Shown here piece after piece: positions 1 through 12,188 of a stretch of 64,000 nt of DNA. The stretch comes from Sordariomycetes sp. S80-01Y (Eukaryota; Ascomycota; Sordariomycetes). The translations under genes were made by a program, and so were the position numbers. Within the stretch, counting starts at the first letter, position 1. Each line of letters starts with the position of its first letter. The stretch is taken from the NCBI GenBank assembly GCA_037042185.1, contig JAXQJY010000020.1, positions 1 to 64,000 of the forward strand, written 5' to 3'. Under the pieces are notes generated by a model. That model was not told where the DNA came from. It saw only the letters and a list, made by a program, of their open reading frames with translations, and searched no databases.

Positions 1-757
1 ACTGAGACAAGGCGTCGTCGTATGAGGTTGTCGTGTGGGTTTCCCTTATGCAACTAACGAAGCAGCTGACTAGGCACCTGATGATGGGGACGCTTACATA
101 ACACGCAGCAGTGCTGAGCCTGACTCGGAGTGGCACCTGCCACCCCACCGCCAGTGGCACTGCACTGCACTGGCATTGCGCAGCTGAGCAGCTCTCCCGA
201 GCCCCAACAATTCAGGAGCCAGGCTTGCCAGGGACCGGGCCTCGGACGATACGGCGCCCTGATTGGCCCCTTTTCCCACCCTCGATGATGGCACGCCTCA
301 CCAGCCCAGCTGTTCCTCGTCACCACCCAGGCAGGTCGCCATGGCTGAGACCAAGGCACGCGTGCTCCGTACTCCGTACTTGCATCCCATGCGTTGCCAC
401 TAACGCTTAGCACTCACCCTTCTTATAACTACCGCTCTGCCCAGGCACTCCCGAGGTCCTTCGTTCCTGAAAGCCTTCTGAAGGGACTCGGCGAGCCGTC
501 TTTCCCCAACAGCATAGCATCCCTGCAAAGAGCAGCTAAGAGCAGCTCCTACGTGCTGCTACCTCCTCCAGCTACCACCAGTACTACTGCCACCGTCACC
601 CTGCTGCCTGTAGGTACGGTAGCCATTCCTACTACTACTACTATTATTACTACTAAGTACTACCTTGCGTAGTACAGCGCTCTGTCGGTGCTAGCGGTAC
701 CCTGCGCCGGGAGGACCACCACCTCTTCGGTTTCGATCAACGATAACATTCCTCGCA
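1..757. other. Upstream intergenic region with ACT/ATT microsatellite
   Basis: No gene is supported here. Overlapping open frames of about 60-120 codons exist on both strands, but none has a recognisable domain or convincing start context. A short trinucleotide tract of ACT/ATT units lies at about 629-664. The last 100 bases are presumably the promoter and leader of the TLC-domain gene that starts at 758. Confidence 0.6.
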
Positions 758-1805
758 ATGCGTGACCCTTTCATCGTCGCGCCAATCCCCTGGCTGGCCG
801 ACCTAGTCCAGCCCTGGTGCGACCGCCTGAAGCTCACGACCCTCCCCCTTCACATTCACGAGGTCGTCATCTCGGCGCTCCTTTACTCCGTTGTCTTCTG
901 GCCCATATCACCTCTCATTTCGAATTACTTGGCGCCGGAACACTACCCCAAGCTGTCCCGCAAGAAGCGCCTCAACTGGGATGCTCACGTCGTCTCCATG
1001 GTCCAGAGCTGCCTCATCAACGCTTTGGCTATCTGGGTCCTCTTCGCCGATGGCGAGCGTGCGGCTATGGGCTGGGAGGAGCGTATCTGGGGGTACACGG
1101 GCGCTTCCGCCATGATTCAGGCCATGGCTGCTGGTTACTTCGTTTGGGATCTGGTCGTCACGAGCTTCAATTTGGACGTCTTCGGAATCGGCACCCTGGC
1201 TCATGCCATTGCTGCCCTGTTGGTCTATGCCTTAGGCTTCGTATGTTGGACTTGATTCAGGAGCTGCGAATCCTCTGCTGACTCCGCCCTTTTAGCGTCC
1301 TCTGGTAAACTACTACTCCAGCATCTTCATCCTCTGGGAACTGTCAACCCCCTTCCTGAACCTTCACTGGTTCATGGATAAGGTCAACATGACTGGCTCC
1401 AAAGCCCAATTGTACAACGGCATTCTTCTTCTGTTCAGCTTCTTTACGGCCCGTCTTGTCTTTGGAACTTACTACTCTTACTCTGTCATGGGTGATCTCT
1501 GGAGATCGATTGGTGCCAGCCCCGAGCTCGAGAAGCTGACTACCAACGCGATGGCTTTTGTCCACGAGGACACAACGGTACCTATCTGGGCAGCACTGTC
1601 ATACCTCGGCAGCAATATTACGCTCAACTTCCTCAACTTTTACTGGTTCTTCAAGATGGTCGCTGCAGTCCGGAAGCGCTTCGTGCCGTCCAAGGAGCCC
1701 GCCCAGCCTGTTGCCGCTGAGCCGCTCACTGAGGCTGAGATCGACATGTCGTCCATTACTTCTGGTATTCCTGAGAAGACCAGAATCACTCACCGCAGGG
1801 CGTGA
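758..1805 (+). CDS. TLC-domain multi-pass membrane protein
   Basis: Two exons, 758-1240 and 1296-1805, encode 330 aa; the intron (1241-1295, GTATGT...TTTAG) keeps the frame between Gly-Phe and Arg-Pro. The product has several hydrophobic segments, around residues 26-50, 82-98, 112-135, 145-165 and two or three more in exon 2, with a short polar C-terminal tail containing Ser, Glu and Arg. Its arrangement matches the TRAM-LAG1-CLN8 (TLC) superfamily, closest in style to the TMEM56/TLCD4 group. The ceramide-synthase double-His motif is not evident; the equivalent position reads LAHAIAALL, so ceramide synthase activity should not be assumed. Proteins of this group act in ER or plasma-membrane lipid handling, but the substrate cannot be told from sequence. 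The start at 758 is the first Met of the open frame. Confidence 0.82.
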
Positions 1806-2326
1806 AGGATCTAATACTGTCAATTTTAGCCGAGCAAGAAGTGCTGCCCCAAGACAAGTGCGCGCAGGTCAGTTCAGTTGTAGGCAAAGTCGACCCGGAG
1901 ACTATCCCGCAGCGGACCAGGGTGAGTACATGACGTCGGAGCGCGGCGTCATCCGGCGGTGTTGGATGGACATTATCTTGTGTGAGCATGGAATGTTGAG
2001 GTTTGATCATTAGAGAGGTTGGAAATAGACGAGGAGTCCAACTCCGAGCAGGACCAGATTTATGTTTGATATAATGGGGAGCATTAGACCTCAATATCTT
2101 CACAAAACACTAGATTCAGAATATTATACGCTGGATTCAAAAAAGAGAGGGTGACTATGTACAAAGGCAGCTAGGTCTGTTGGGCAGCAACGAGGTCCCA
2201 GGCACTTATCGCCGTTCTCCCCAGCTCCTAGATCGGATGCTACATTGCCGTTAGAATTAACAGGAGAGGCGCGCTTGATGCTTATACACTTGCTGCTGCA
2301 CCTTGGTTAATGGCTGGCTGTACAAC
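1806..2326. other. Convergent 3' intergenic region
   Basis: This stretch separates the 3' ends of the TLC-domain gene (+) and SLA1 (-). Short open frames occur on both strands but none shows a domain or splice partner. It presumably holds both 3' UTRs and polyadenylation sites. Confidence 0.6.
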
Positions 2327-5300
2327 CTAGAAGCCAAAGGGGTTCGAAGGAGCTAGGGATATTTAGTGGGAGTTGCTAGACGAGGATGGTAATCAACTTA
2401 CTGGCTTGCGCTAGGTTTGCCTTCCGGCCTGTTTGCTGAGGGGTCAGCTTGCTCTGTGTTCCAAAGCGAACAGGGGGGGCAGGGCCTGTTTGCTGAGGCT
2501 GTAAAGGTGCCGCGGCCGGTGCCTGTTGTTGCTGAGGCGGTTGGCCGAAGCCAGTAGGCTGAGGCTGCAAAGGCGGAGGCAGGTAGCTGTTGATGCCACC
2601 CTGAGGGGGCTGTTGACCAAAACCAGTTGGCTGAGGCTGGAACGGGGGCTGGTATCCAGTCTGCTGAGGCTGCATTGGCATGGGGGCTGATCGTCCAGGG
2701 TCGGCGAAGGGGCTTTGCTGTGGCATGCCCGTCATCATAGGCTGCATGAACTGGCCTTGTTGCTGTTGGAATTGGGGCTGGAAGCCAGTTTGCTGAGGCT
2801 GCATATGCTGAGGCTGCTGCTGACCAGGGAAGCCTGTGTACTGGGGCTGCATGGCGGTGTATTGCTGCTGCAAACGCTGCTGTGTAATATCATTCAAGCT
2901 CTGCCCAGGAGGAGCGACCTGGCCTTGAACGAGGCCTGTCATCTGGGGCTGAAGACCCGGAGTAGGGTAGGCGCTGGGCTGAGCTGACTGCGGTGCTGAA
3001 AGGGGTCTCTGAGGGGGAGGTGGCATGATGGCACCGCCCAAGGGCGAAGTTTGCTGAGGAGGCGCTGGCCTTTGGCGAGCAGCAGCAGCAGAGTTCTGCT
3101 GGGCCATCGAGGAGAAGAAGCCAGGAGTCGCCCCAGGCATGGGTTGGGCCGCGGCTTGTGGGGGGCTTGTGGTCGTGGCACCCGTTGCTTGAGGGGGAAG
3201 CGGAGGTGGTGACGCCGTCTTCGTCGGTTGCAAGGGCTCGGACAGTAGCGAAAGCTCCTTCATCGAACCAGTCAGAGTAGGAGGCGGCGGCGAAGCAGCC
3301 TTTGCGGCTGGTGGAGGAGACTGTGCCTTGGTTGGAGCCGCAGCCTGCTTGCTGGGCTTCACATCCCACGCATCATCGTCAAAACCGCCACCGGTTGAGG
3401 TGACAGACTTGGGCTCTGCGGTAGCGCTAGGCGGAGGGCTGATGGCAGCAGGCGACCGGGCCTCGCCATTCTCAGAGGCGTTGTCCTTCTTTCCACCAAA
3501 GGCTGAAGCATCCACCACGTCACTGGTTTGAACTGCTGGCGCGGGACGCCCCTTTCTTGTGTTGTTCCTCAGCGCGCCGCCAGGGCCCGAGAACAGCCCC
3601 CCGTCGTTGTCCTTGGGGCGATTCCGTCCAAACTTAGCATCAAGAGTGCGCATGACCTTGATGATATCTCCTTCGCGGAGACCCAGATTCCGCAGAATAC
3701 CCGCATCAACATCTGGGAGCACACTTTCATCCATTGAGTCTTTATGGAAAGCTTGCGCATACCGCTCGCAAAGACCGACGGCAACATTGCAATCTAAAAA
3801 GAATTGGAACCAGTCGTACTCGGGCTTCGAGTCCTTCTCGGCCTTGACGCCGGCGTCGGGACTAGAGCGCCCTTGGCCTGCGCTTCTCGATTTACGGTTG
3901 TCGGCCTTTGGCTTCTCGTCCTGCAATGAGATACCAGTCATGCTTTCAACGTACTCAAGATCCTCTTGTGACATCTTGGCTACCGGAACAGCAATTTTGA
4001 CTCCATTCATCTTATGTAGATGAATCTTGCCGTCCTTGAGACCGAGAAACTGGGCGCCAACACTAAATGACTTTGACCTATCCGTCCAGGTGCGGACTTT
4101 AAGGGGATCTGGCTCTGTAGAGAAGTGTCAGCCCCCTGCTAGTTCCAATGCTGCAACTGACTTACTAGACTTGGACTTGGAGCTCGAGCCCTCGCTTCGA
4201 CCGTTCTGGCGCCGGCTAGACTGCTGCTCCGCATTATTAAGACTGCTGCCCCGTTCGGGAAGAGACATCCCAGGGCCTACCTTTTCTTGCTGCTTGCTCG
4301 CCTTGAGCGCTTCCTTTGTTAGTCTTATCTCCTCCATCCGGTTGTTCTCGATCGTGGATCGCAGTCCGTCGCCTGCGCTTGGTGGCGGCGTCATCGTGCC
4401 CGTAATTTCGATGTAGCTACTAGGCACAACACCCTCCTTGCCGTTTTTGAGGCGTCGAACTTGCCACCACTCTTCGCTTTTGGAATCGTCAATGATGATG
4501 ACCTCGTCGCCCTCGGCAACGGTGACTTCATCCTCGCTCTGTGCCATGAAGTCGTAGAGCACTTGGCCTTTCCGCACGCTCTTCTTGGTGCCAGCCGCGA
4601 TGACTTCTTTGAGACCCTCGGCTCTGATGGCACCGGCCATCTCGCCCAAAGCACGGACAATCTCCTCGGCTGTATCTTTAGCTCCAGCGTGGAAGTCGAC
4701 ACTCTTGCTCGGTCTAACAAGCTCCAAGAAGACATGCTTCTCTTCCCTCGAGTAATGCGTCATCCGGTCTGCTGACCACTCCTGTGAGGGACCATCTGAC
4801 GTGCGCTCCGGCGCGATCAAGATCGTACCTGTCCGCAAGTTGATGCCCAGAGTAGTTGGCATCTTCTTTCTCTTTCCCATAACAGACACCATCTCATTGA
4901 TGTTGTACATGTGAAATCCACCAGGCGACCGCATCTCGTCTTCCCTCGAAGTGTCCACCACGTCGGAGTCGTACTGATCGTACCGGGGCTCGGGCTGTGG
5001 GCGCGGTCGACTCGGAAGGGCGGGAGATCGAACTTGCGGATCCTCGTCGGAAGCATGGTGGTAGTCATCGTACTGCGACTGGCTCCTCTGCGGCTGCCGA
5101 GGCGGGGACGCGGGTGACTCGGGCTGGGGAGGCGCAGAGCGACCTGACATCACCCCGGCAAGTGCGGCGGCTGGACCTGTTGGCGCGGGAGGAGAATGGG
5201 GCTCCTCAACGGGACTCTCTGGCGCCTGAGCAACAGACGCCGGCCGCGCAGGGAGTGATGGAGGCGGGGGTGATGCTGCACGAGGCGACTCAGCACCGCC

Positions 5301-5732
5301 ATCCATATCGATATAGTTTGCGGGGACGAATCCGTAGTCTTCGTCGAGGCCGACTAAGATCCAATCGGGGTCCGACGTATCAAAGATCTCGAGGAGGGCG
5401 TCTTCGGGGAACGAAAGCTCTTCGTCGGTCTGCCGCGTGTATTCGTACAGGGCGCGAGCTTTGCCGACAGCAGGGGCCTGGAAAACATCTCGTCAGCGTG
5501 GGTGAGGAAGACGCGGTAATCAGGGCGGACATACCTCTTCCACGTAGTTGTGAGGGACCAGGCCCTCGGGCTCATCCTCATCCATTGGGCCCGCCTTCTT
5601 CTTTGCCTTCCACCATCCATCGTCTGAGTTCTTCTCGAGTACATAGAGCAGGTCATTCTCCTCAATAGTGAGCTCTCCCGCCGCTTGGGGCGCGTAGTCA
5701 TAGAGGGCCCGGTACACGCCGACGAACCCCAT
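2327..5732 (-). CDS. SLA1: Actin cytoskeleton/endocytosis adaptor SLA1
   Basis: Four exons (5535-5732, 4166-5477, 2402-4114, 2327-2352) encode 1,082 aa. SH3 domains lie at about residues 4-63, 73-122 and 369-425. The SHD1 homology domain, which binds NPFxD cargo signals in yeast Sla1, spans about 504-568 and crosses the exon 2/3 junction. A SAM-like SHD2 domain lies at about 603-668. The C-terminal third is Gln/Pro-rich with nine QxTG repeats, the sites phosphorylated by Ark1/Prk1 kinases in yeast. The last exon contributes only 26 coding bases, ending in SNPFGF, which is the conserved end of fungal Sla1. Sla1 links clathrin, cargo and the Las17/Arp2/3 machinery at cortical actin patches. Introns are 57, 51 and 49 nt. 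Family assignment is secure; the terminal exon was chosen because it restores the conserved tail. Confidence 0.95.
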
Positions 5733-6563
5733 GGCGACGTTATTCGATCAATCTTTCCGCTATACGAAGCTGGCGTGGCGATTGCGACAAGGCGGGCTGC
5801 GCAGGCTGCGGATCTAGTCGTTGGACGGCAGCAGGGTTGGCGAGGTGCTGGTCCAAGGTTCGCTGACCCAACCGTGGCACGGACAAGGAGTTAGGGCCGT
5901 GTCAGCGCGGTAGTCGAGGCGAGAGGTGGCACCACGTAGCGATACAACGACGGCCGAACCTGGGGAGAGTCGGATCAGCTGGGACGGGCCGGGTCGTGGG
6001 TGCATGTAGAAATCGTAAGGTGAGGTAGCACGAGGAACGAACGGGTGGTGACGGATATGGGTACGGAGTACGGGTACCAAGGTACGTAATTAACGGCGCC
6101 AGGTCTGCCTCTGCCCAGTGCTACCATCCTGAGTCGGAGTGTCTGCAGTGGGCGTCAGGTCCCACTGGCAGGCTGTCACCACCAACAGGTTGACAGGGTA
6201 CCCACTTCCGCCTTCACCAGCCACGCACTATCTACAGCACCACCTTGGTGTGCTCCGAACTTCTTCCAAACCTTCCAGAAGCCCCACGCCCTGTCCAGCC
6301 CGCCTCGTGTCTCTCCAGCGATCGTGCTGTCGTGCCAAGCTTCACGGATTTTTGATTGATTTATCTGATTAGCTGTCCAGAGCCAACATCAACGCCGCTG
6401 CCGCCCGTTCAATCCTACAAGCCAGGCTTTGCCGTCCTTTTCCTGAAGGTCTACGCATAGTTGTGACCGTTACACCTGAGTCTACCCGAAAACCTTATTG
6501 CCATTACATCGCGTTCATGCATACTACTTTCGAACACGGTGCCTTTTATTGAACGCTCCTCTT
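5733..6563. other. Intergenic region: SLA1 promoter and AMD1 3' flank
   Basis: No coding region is supported. The part next to 5732 is the upstream region of SLA1, which reads away on the minus strand. The part next to 6563 is the 3' flank of the AMP deaminase gene, also on the minus strand. Frames of about 77-88 codons are present but have no domain or codon pattern that stands out. Confidence 0.6.
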
Positions 6564-9547
6564 CTACTGTGAGCTGCCTCCCTCGGCCGTCTCGTGCGAT
6601 CCAGCGGCACCATCGTCCTTACGCGTGCTGCCGCTCCTAGTTCCACGAGTGAAAATGCCAGGGAAAGCTCTCGCTTCGTGACCGGATAGATGCGTCCCGT
6701 AGTCGGCCAGAGACGCTGAGCTTTGGGATTGGTGGACGGCCTGCGGTGATTCCACAACGCCAGATGCCGACTGGGGGAAGAAGGATGCGTCGGTTGACAC
6801 AGAAGGCTGCTTCGCCGTCCTGACACTGCCGTTGGCTTCAGGTGCCGGCGCGCTGGTCGGAACAGCAGCGCTAGCAGTTTCCTGGTTCTGGTTGGCATCG
6901 TGCATGACATACTGTCTCAGTCTGCGATGGTCAGTGAACAGCAACAGATAAGGCCAGTGGTGCAACTCACACGTCCCTCTCCTGCAAAAGTGTGTGGTAT
7001 CTGAACTCCTCTCTTCGATCAGGCACATTCGTTTTCACTGTCGTATTTCCCTGCGCACCAGGCTGGTCACAGTTCGGACCCAGCCACTTCTCCTTGATTG
7101 ACAACTCGTACCCACTCTGTAAAACCGAGTTCTTCGCCAGCTCGCACATATCGACTGGACTAAGCTTGTAGATCTGCGCCGCCACAGCGTACTCCTCGAT
7201 GAGGGGTTCCTTCGTAAATGCAAACTGCAGAGGGTCATCACTTGAGAGCGAGACGTTGAGACCTCGGCGAAAGTATGTGTGGAAGGGGTTGCGATCGTAT
7301 GCCAGGAACAGGGCATTGTTACTAAGGGGCGACATAGCGATGCCGATTTGCTCGAGGTAGAAGACGTACTGCAGCAACGGAACTTTGCGTAGCAGGAGAC
7401 CATGGCTGATGCTGTGGCAGCACAAAGCCGCAACGGCCAAATGCTCGCTGTCGCCAGCCTCTCCGCAGTGTGGTCGCAAAACCAACGTGTTGAAGCCGCG
7501 CTTCTTCCGCCAGAAGTTCAAGGACGACATGTTGGAGAACAGGTAGTACGTCCAATATGTGTACGGCGGGTTCTGCTTCGAATCCCAAGCTTTCGGAACG
7601 GGAAACTTTTTGAAGAGGCGACGCTCAACCTTGCTTTCATCGTCGACTGAGTCAAAGCCGATCACTCGCTGCAGGAAGACGTGCAGCTTGGGGTGGCTGG
7701 ACGGGTCCTTGGTGACCTCGAACAAGGGCTGGAAAATGTTCTTGACAATGGACTCATAAGTGTCCATCAAGCCGCTCGCCTTGTACACGTCGTAGAGGCG
7801 TGGGATCTGAACGAGCCATCGCACGTTGTGTGAGAAGAGTTTGTTGTCGACGACCCAAGCAGCAAGCTTGTCCCACTCATCGATAGACTTGCCGTAGATA
7901 GAGACGCGCCACTCAACCATTTGGTACTTGCTGGACTCCAAATCGGAGATGACCTCCTTGGTGATCTCCGCCAAATATCGGCCATGAATGAAGTTGTCAG
8001 TCTTGAGGAAGATTGTCCGCAGGCGCGACTCGCCAATAGGATTGTACTTCAAGTTGAATTTATCGAAGCGGTGGAACGAGTCGGTGTGAGCATGCATATC
8101 GAGTGTGTCAATGCTCAGATCGTAGGCTGTCAAGTTGATACTGGCAAAAACCTCCGCCAGCGTCAAGTGCTTCCCATCTCGGTACAACACAACCTCGTTC
8201 GGGAATTTCTTCATCTTGCTCTTAATAAAGCGCAGGAGATGCTTCTGGTTCATGCAGGCCGAGTGGTGCACGTGCGTATCGACTTTACGAACATTGTAGA
8301 AGTCACGGTGAGGCACCTTCTTGCTGTCGGCTGTCTCTTGGTACTCATTAAGTAGCGCATACAGGTTGAATTTGCCCTCGAGGTATTGCAGTCGCCTGAA
8401 AGCAAAGCTCTTAGTGGGGCCGTCCGAAGATGTGTCGAGAATCTCGTCGAGGTCCATGTAGAATTCTCGGATGGTGGGGACCTTCACAGCTGGCTCCTTG
8501 GAGTCCTTGGTTTGAAAAACCTGATACACTCCACTCTCATCAAGCTCAAAGGTCATCCCATCGTCGCCGGGAAGTGGGAGAAGGTCGTCCATCTCGAAGT
8601 CCTCGCCAATGTCTTGACCGGGCTTCCTCTGGCGATTTGGACGTTTCGGCTTCTTGTCGGAGGTGGAATAGGACTCGTCCTGCCCGGCTGACAGCCCACC
8701 AGGACCACTGTACCCTCTCTGGCTCTCCTTCCAAGCCGGCTCTGGCGGAGGAGGGTAGATCTCCCAGTCCGGGCCGTCTCGCGGGTTGTCATTGGGACCC
8801 TGGTTGGATAGATCGATGTATCGCCGCCTGAGGTCTACAATCCTCTGGATGTTCTTCGAGATGGCGCTCAACTCGGATGTGATGTGCGGCTCGGTATCAA
8901 ACACGGCGCTTCCCAACAGCCCGACGTTGGTGACGTTGTTCTGGGCACTGGCAGACCCATGCCCTGCTGAGGAGGCACCAGGATGGCTGGTGGGAGGGAA
9001 TCCGTTGCCCTTTGCCTGCGCTGGCGAGGCGCCCACTCCGGTGTACTCGGGCACCTGCGCGGGCGTCTCAATGCCACTCTTCCACGACCCAGGAACTTCG
9101 GAGTGCCGGTCGGACTCCAGCACCAGGGAATCGGCTCCGTATTCGGTCGCAGGCTGAGATCCAGAGACCATCATCGGACTGCCGAACGGGGTCGGCCGCT
9201 GCTCAGCCTTGCTTCGTTGATAGAACATCTTCGCGTCGGTCTGGCTCATCTGTCGCTCGGCCGCCGGGTCGTAAAAGGTAGTGCGCTTCGGTAGATCACG
9301 GTACAGCATGCCGTCTGGAAGCTCGCCATGCTCGTCTGTTTCTTCGGGTTGCTCCCACGGGCTGTTCAGGTCGCCAGAGGCCTCGAAGCCAGCTGCTCCC
9401 GCACCGGCGGCGCCATCGTCCTCGCCGTCAGATTCTCGCGTTCGCACATTGTATGGATCTTGGTGGGAGCTGACATTTTCTGCGCCCGGACCTGTTAGTC
9501 ATAGATCGAATGAGGGACAGGACGGCGTGGTGGGACAAACCGGCCAT
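6564..9547 (-). CDS. AMD1: AMP deaminase
   Basis: Three exons (9541-9547, 6971-9491, 6564-6921) encode 961 aa. The enzyme converts AMP to IMP plus ammonia in purine interconversion. The metal-binding motif HVHHSACM is at about residues 409-416 and the diagnostic AMP/adenosine deaminase motif SLSSDDPLQF is at about 750-759. The first 300 or so residues are low-complexity and Pro/Ser/Gly-rich, as in other fungal AMP deaminases, where the N-terminus is regulatory. The first coding exon has only seven bases (ATGGCCG); the 49-nt intron after it keeps the frame and yields MAGPGAENV. The second 49-nt intron joins the conserved catalytic end (LLQERDV) to a 119-codon low-complexity Ser/Ala-rich tail. 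That tail is unusual in length and is the least certain part of the model. Confidence 0.95.
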
Positions 9548-10124
9548 GGCAACTGGATCTCGAGTGCGGAGGGGCTGATGTTGACTCGTCTTGATTGTTC
9601 AGAGGTCAGCTTCACAGGCGGCGCAGGTTGTTGGCTCGCAAATTCTTCGGGCGTTTTGCTGACTCTGGCCCCGGAGGCAACTTAGAAGTTGCAACGGAGT
9701 TCCGCAGAAGACGGGCGGTCGACGCTTGGCTTTGAAGTCACTGGGGTCCGTGATGCCGCCGGGGCTCCACTAGAGTGGCCTCGCTCAACTCCAATGGCCG
9801 GACCCGTCAATTCCAGCCGGAGGATGCCTATAGCGGTCTTATGCGTGTAAGAGAGTCACGACGACATCCGGAGCCCCCTTACCGCACGCTCTTGTTATGT
9901 GACCTTGATATCTTGTCGTGCTCATACCCACTCTCGCGATAATCCAATAGCTCACCCCAAAGGCCATGAGGTAGTACTCATTAGTCTAGTCTTCTGCCAA
10001 CTTTGTGGTCTCCGACGATAAAACTCGGCCTCTAAGGGGTCACCGAGGCGTACCAGTCTAGTACCTGTCTACGTCCCCGTAAAAGATGCCACTGGACAAC
10101 TTGAACCAAGTTGAAGCTCATCCT
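9548..10124. other. Intergenic region: AMD1 promoter side
   Basis: This holds the upstream region of AMP deaminase (9548 upward) and the 3' flank of the transporter gene ending at 10125. I see no supported gene. Confidence 0.6.
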
Positions 10125-11347
10125 TCATTTCGGCTTTCCGTTCTTCTCCTCTCCCTTTGGCTGATGCTTCTTCTTCCCGCCCATCGAATACAGGCCTCCA
10201 GCAGAGAATACCACCATTGCCCCAACCAACGTCCCCATTGCCAGCTCGTTGCCAAATAGCCAGATGCTCAAAAGCAAGCTTACCAACTTCCTGATATTCA
10301 GCACAATCGTGACCGTCAATGCACTGCTCACAGCAGCTAGCAAGTTGACGCCCCTGATGCACGCATACTGCGTGAACACATTCATCCACAGATACGCGAC
10401 CTGGCTCGGAGTCTGCGCAGCCAATGTGTTGACCAGAGATATAGGTGTGGACAGTTGAAGAGGAGCGGTTCTGGTCATGCGGGAAAAGCATGACCACATT
10501 GAGGGTGCGAAGGGGAGGAAGAGCGGCAGGGAGAGAATGTGGCTGTAGAAGAGATTCTCGCGCCATTGGGGGCCGTATTGTTTGTATGTCACTTCTGTGT
10601 AGATTCCCATGATTGCAGAGAGAATCTGGGCGATGAAGAGGACGATGAGGCCGACACCGAAGGCTGGGCGGTCACTGTCTTTCGTGTTGCCCTAAATTCG
10701 TGTTAACGGTGGCTATATGCCTACTGGTTCTTGTCAGGGGTGTTTTACCTTGGTCTGCGCATCGGAGTAGGCAGCCAATATCACCCCAAGGGTGAGTAAG
10801 ATCACCGCGACGACTTGAATCCGGGGGTACCTTTTTCCCCATAGATATCCAGCGGCCATGGTCGTGATGCTCCCGCCGGACCTCAAAATGATGTGCACCG
10901 GGACGGATATGTCGTAGCTGAAAGCGTGGTTGTTGAGGACATTGATGCCAAAGAAGAGCACAATGTTGACTAACCAGCGGCTGATGGGCACCTTATTCGG
11001 TGTAAGGAAGAAGGGAGGCCGCGTGATGTCAAATTGGGCGATGTACCCAGTAACCGCCACGAAGAGGAATTGAGTAAACGTGAGAAGTATGCCGCTTGAT
11101 GGCTCGAAACTGGATCGTGTCAATGCGTGTGCTTTGCTTGGAACTTGATGAAAGCAGCAGAAACTCACTTGACCACTTGCTCCAGGGCATAGACGTTTGA
11201 GCAGCAACCTCCAAAGATCAGGCTCAGCATGACCAGCACCGCCAGGAGTGACGGCCCCGTCTCACGAACAATATCCTTGACTGACGACTTGATATCTCGG
11301 CTCCCGAGGTCCTGGCTACCGCCAGTCCGCCGTCGTACCTGAGCCAT
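10125..11347 (-). CDS. YEA4: UDP-N-acetylglucosamine transporter, YEA4/SLC35B4 type
   Basis: Three exons (11169-11347, 10749-11109, 10125-10691) encode 368 aa with about ten hydrophobic segments, the layout of the nucleotide-sugar/triose-phosphate transporter superfamily. Family-like features include the GGCCSNVYALE segment in the first membrane helix, FTQFLFVAVTGY in the second, and a repeated NIRKLVSLLLSIWLFGN segment near the C-terminus. The tail is Lys-rich (KGEEKNGKPK), consistent with an ER or Golgi membrane protein. Yeast Yea4 is an ER UDP-GlcNAc transporter needed for normal chitin synthesis, so a role in supplying UDP-GlcNAc to the ER/Golgi lumen is likely. The substrate is inferred from family, not from a unique residue. 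Introns are 59 and 57 nt and both preserve frame. Confidence 0.88.
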
Positions 11348-12188
11348 GTCGAGTGATGCGCGCCGGCAGTTGATGGGGTCTGGGTAGAGAATGAGGGCGA
11401 GCAGCCCAATGAAAATCTCCTCCTTCTCAGCGTTTCATTTGCGACGAGAACCAGCCTTTATTGAGGCGGAATGTAGTAGAGGTGAATCGTTGTGGGAGTC
11501 AATGTAGTGTTACCTTGGGTGTCAGTTCTCAAGTAGATGAAAGCAGCGGAGAGTCTGTGGAAGGCCACCGGTGTTCGTTGAATCTCACCCTGGCTCGGGT
11601 GGTGGTGGGTCGAGTAAGGTACACAAGACATCCCGGGCCCGCGCCAAGACACGACTACGCTTGTACACTACAGAAGTACCTCAACCGGGTCGAGGGGATT
11701 CCATGTGGCCATAACCATTCCATGCCTGTTTCACACAGCTCGATCAAGTACCAGAACACCCAATTGGCTAAGCCGGGCTCTACTGTAGGTTTTGAGTGAA
11801 CGTTAAATCTACGGAGACAATCGTTGGACCCTGCGTCCCGCGAGGGCTATCCTTGGCGAAGCTCCCAGGCTTACAGACATTCGCGCTTGATCACAATGTC
11901 ACACATAGACGCTAACCAGCCGTTGACTGTATCTTTTGTCTTATTCTCTTTGCTGACTTCTGCCTAGGCCGAGCAGCGGAGCGTCCGGCCGTGTCTCATG
12001 ATACTCCTCCGCCACCCCGGGCGCACCGTCAACGACTGCTCATGCTTCCCAAATACGTACTAAAGCTGATGCCCAATAGTTATCGCATGCGTGGCCGAGT
12101 AACTCCGTTTGCCCGATCCGCCGCCATCCCTGCGGCCCGCAATGATGTTGCCGAACGCCACAGCCGTCGTCTAAGCCCCTGGTGAAGT
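11348..12188. other. Intergenic region: transporter promoter and PP2A-B 3' flank
   Basis: No gene is supported. A 112-codon plus-strand frame at 11461-11799 has no domain and atypical composition. The 11348-11500 side is the transporter's upstream region, and the 12188 side is the 3' UTR of the PP2A regulatory subunit gene. Confidence 0.55.

Noticed and set aside
1-410. Overlapping frames on both strands at the window start.
   Set aside because: They are mutually antisense, have no domain, and are rich in Ala, Arg and Pro as expected from GC-rich non-coding DNA.
2402-3100. Regular short repeats that could suggest a CRISPR array or tandem satellite.
   Set aside because: They are the in-frame QxTG/Gln-Pro repeats of SLA1, vary in spacing and sequence, and match the known Sla1 C-terminus.
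4997-5668. A 223-codon plus-strand frame across the SLA1 N-terminus.
   Set aside because: It is antisense to two SH3 domains and has no domain of its own.
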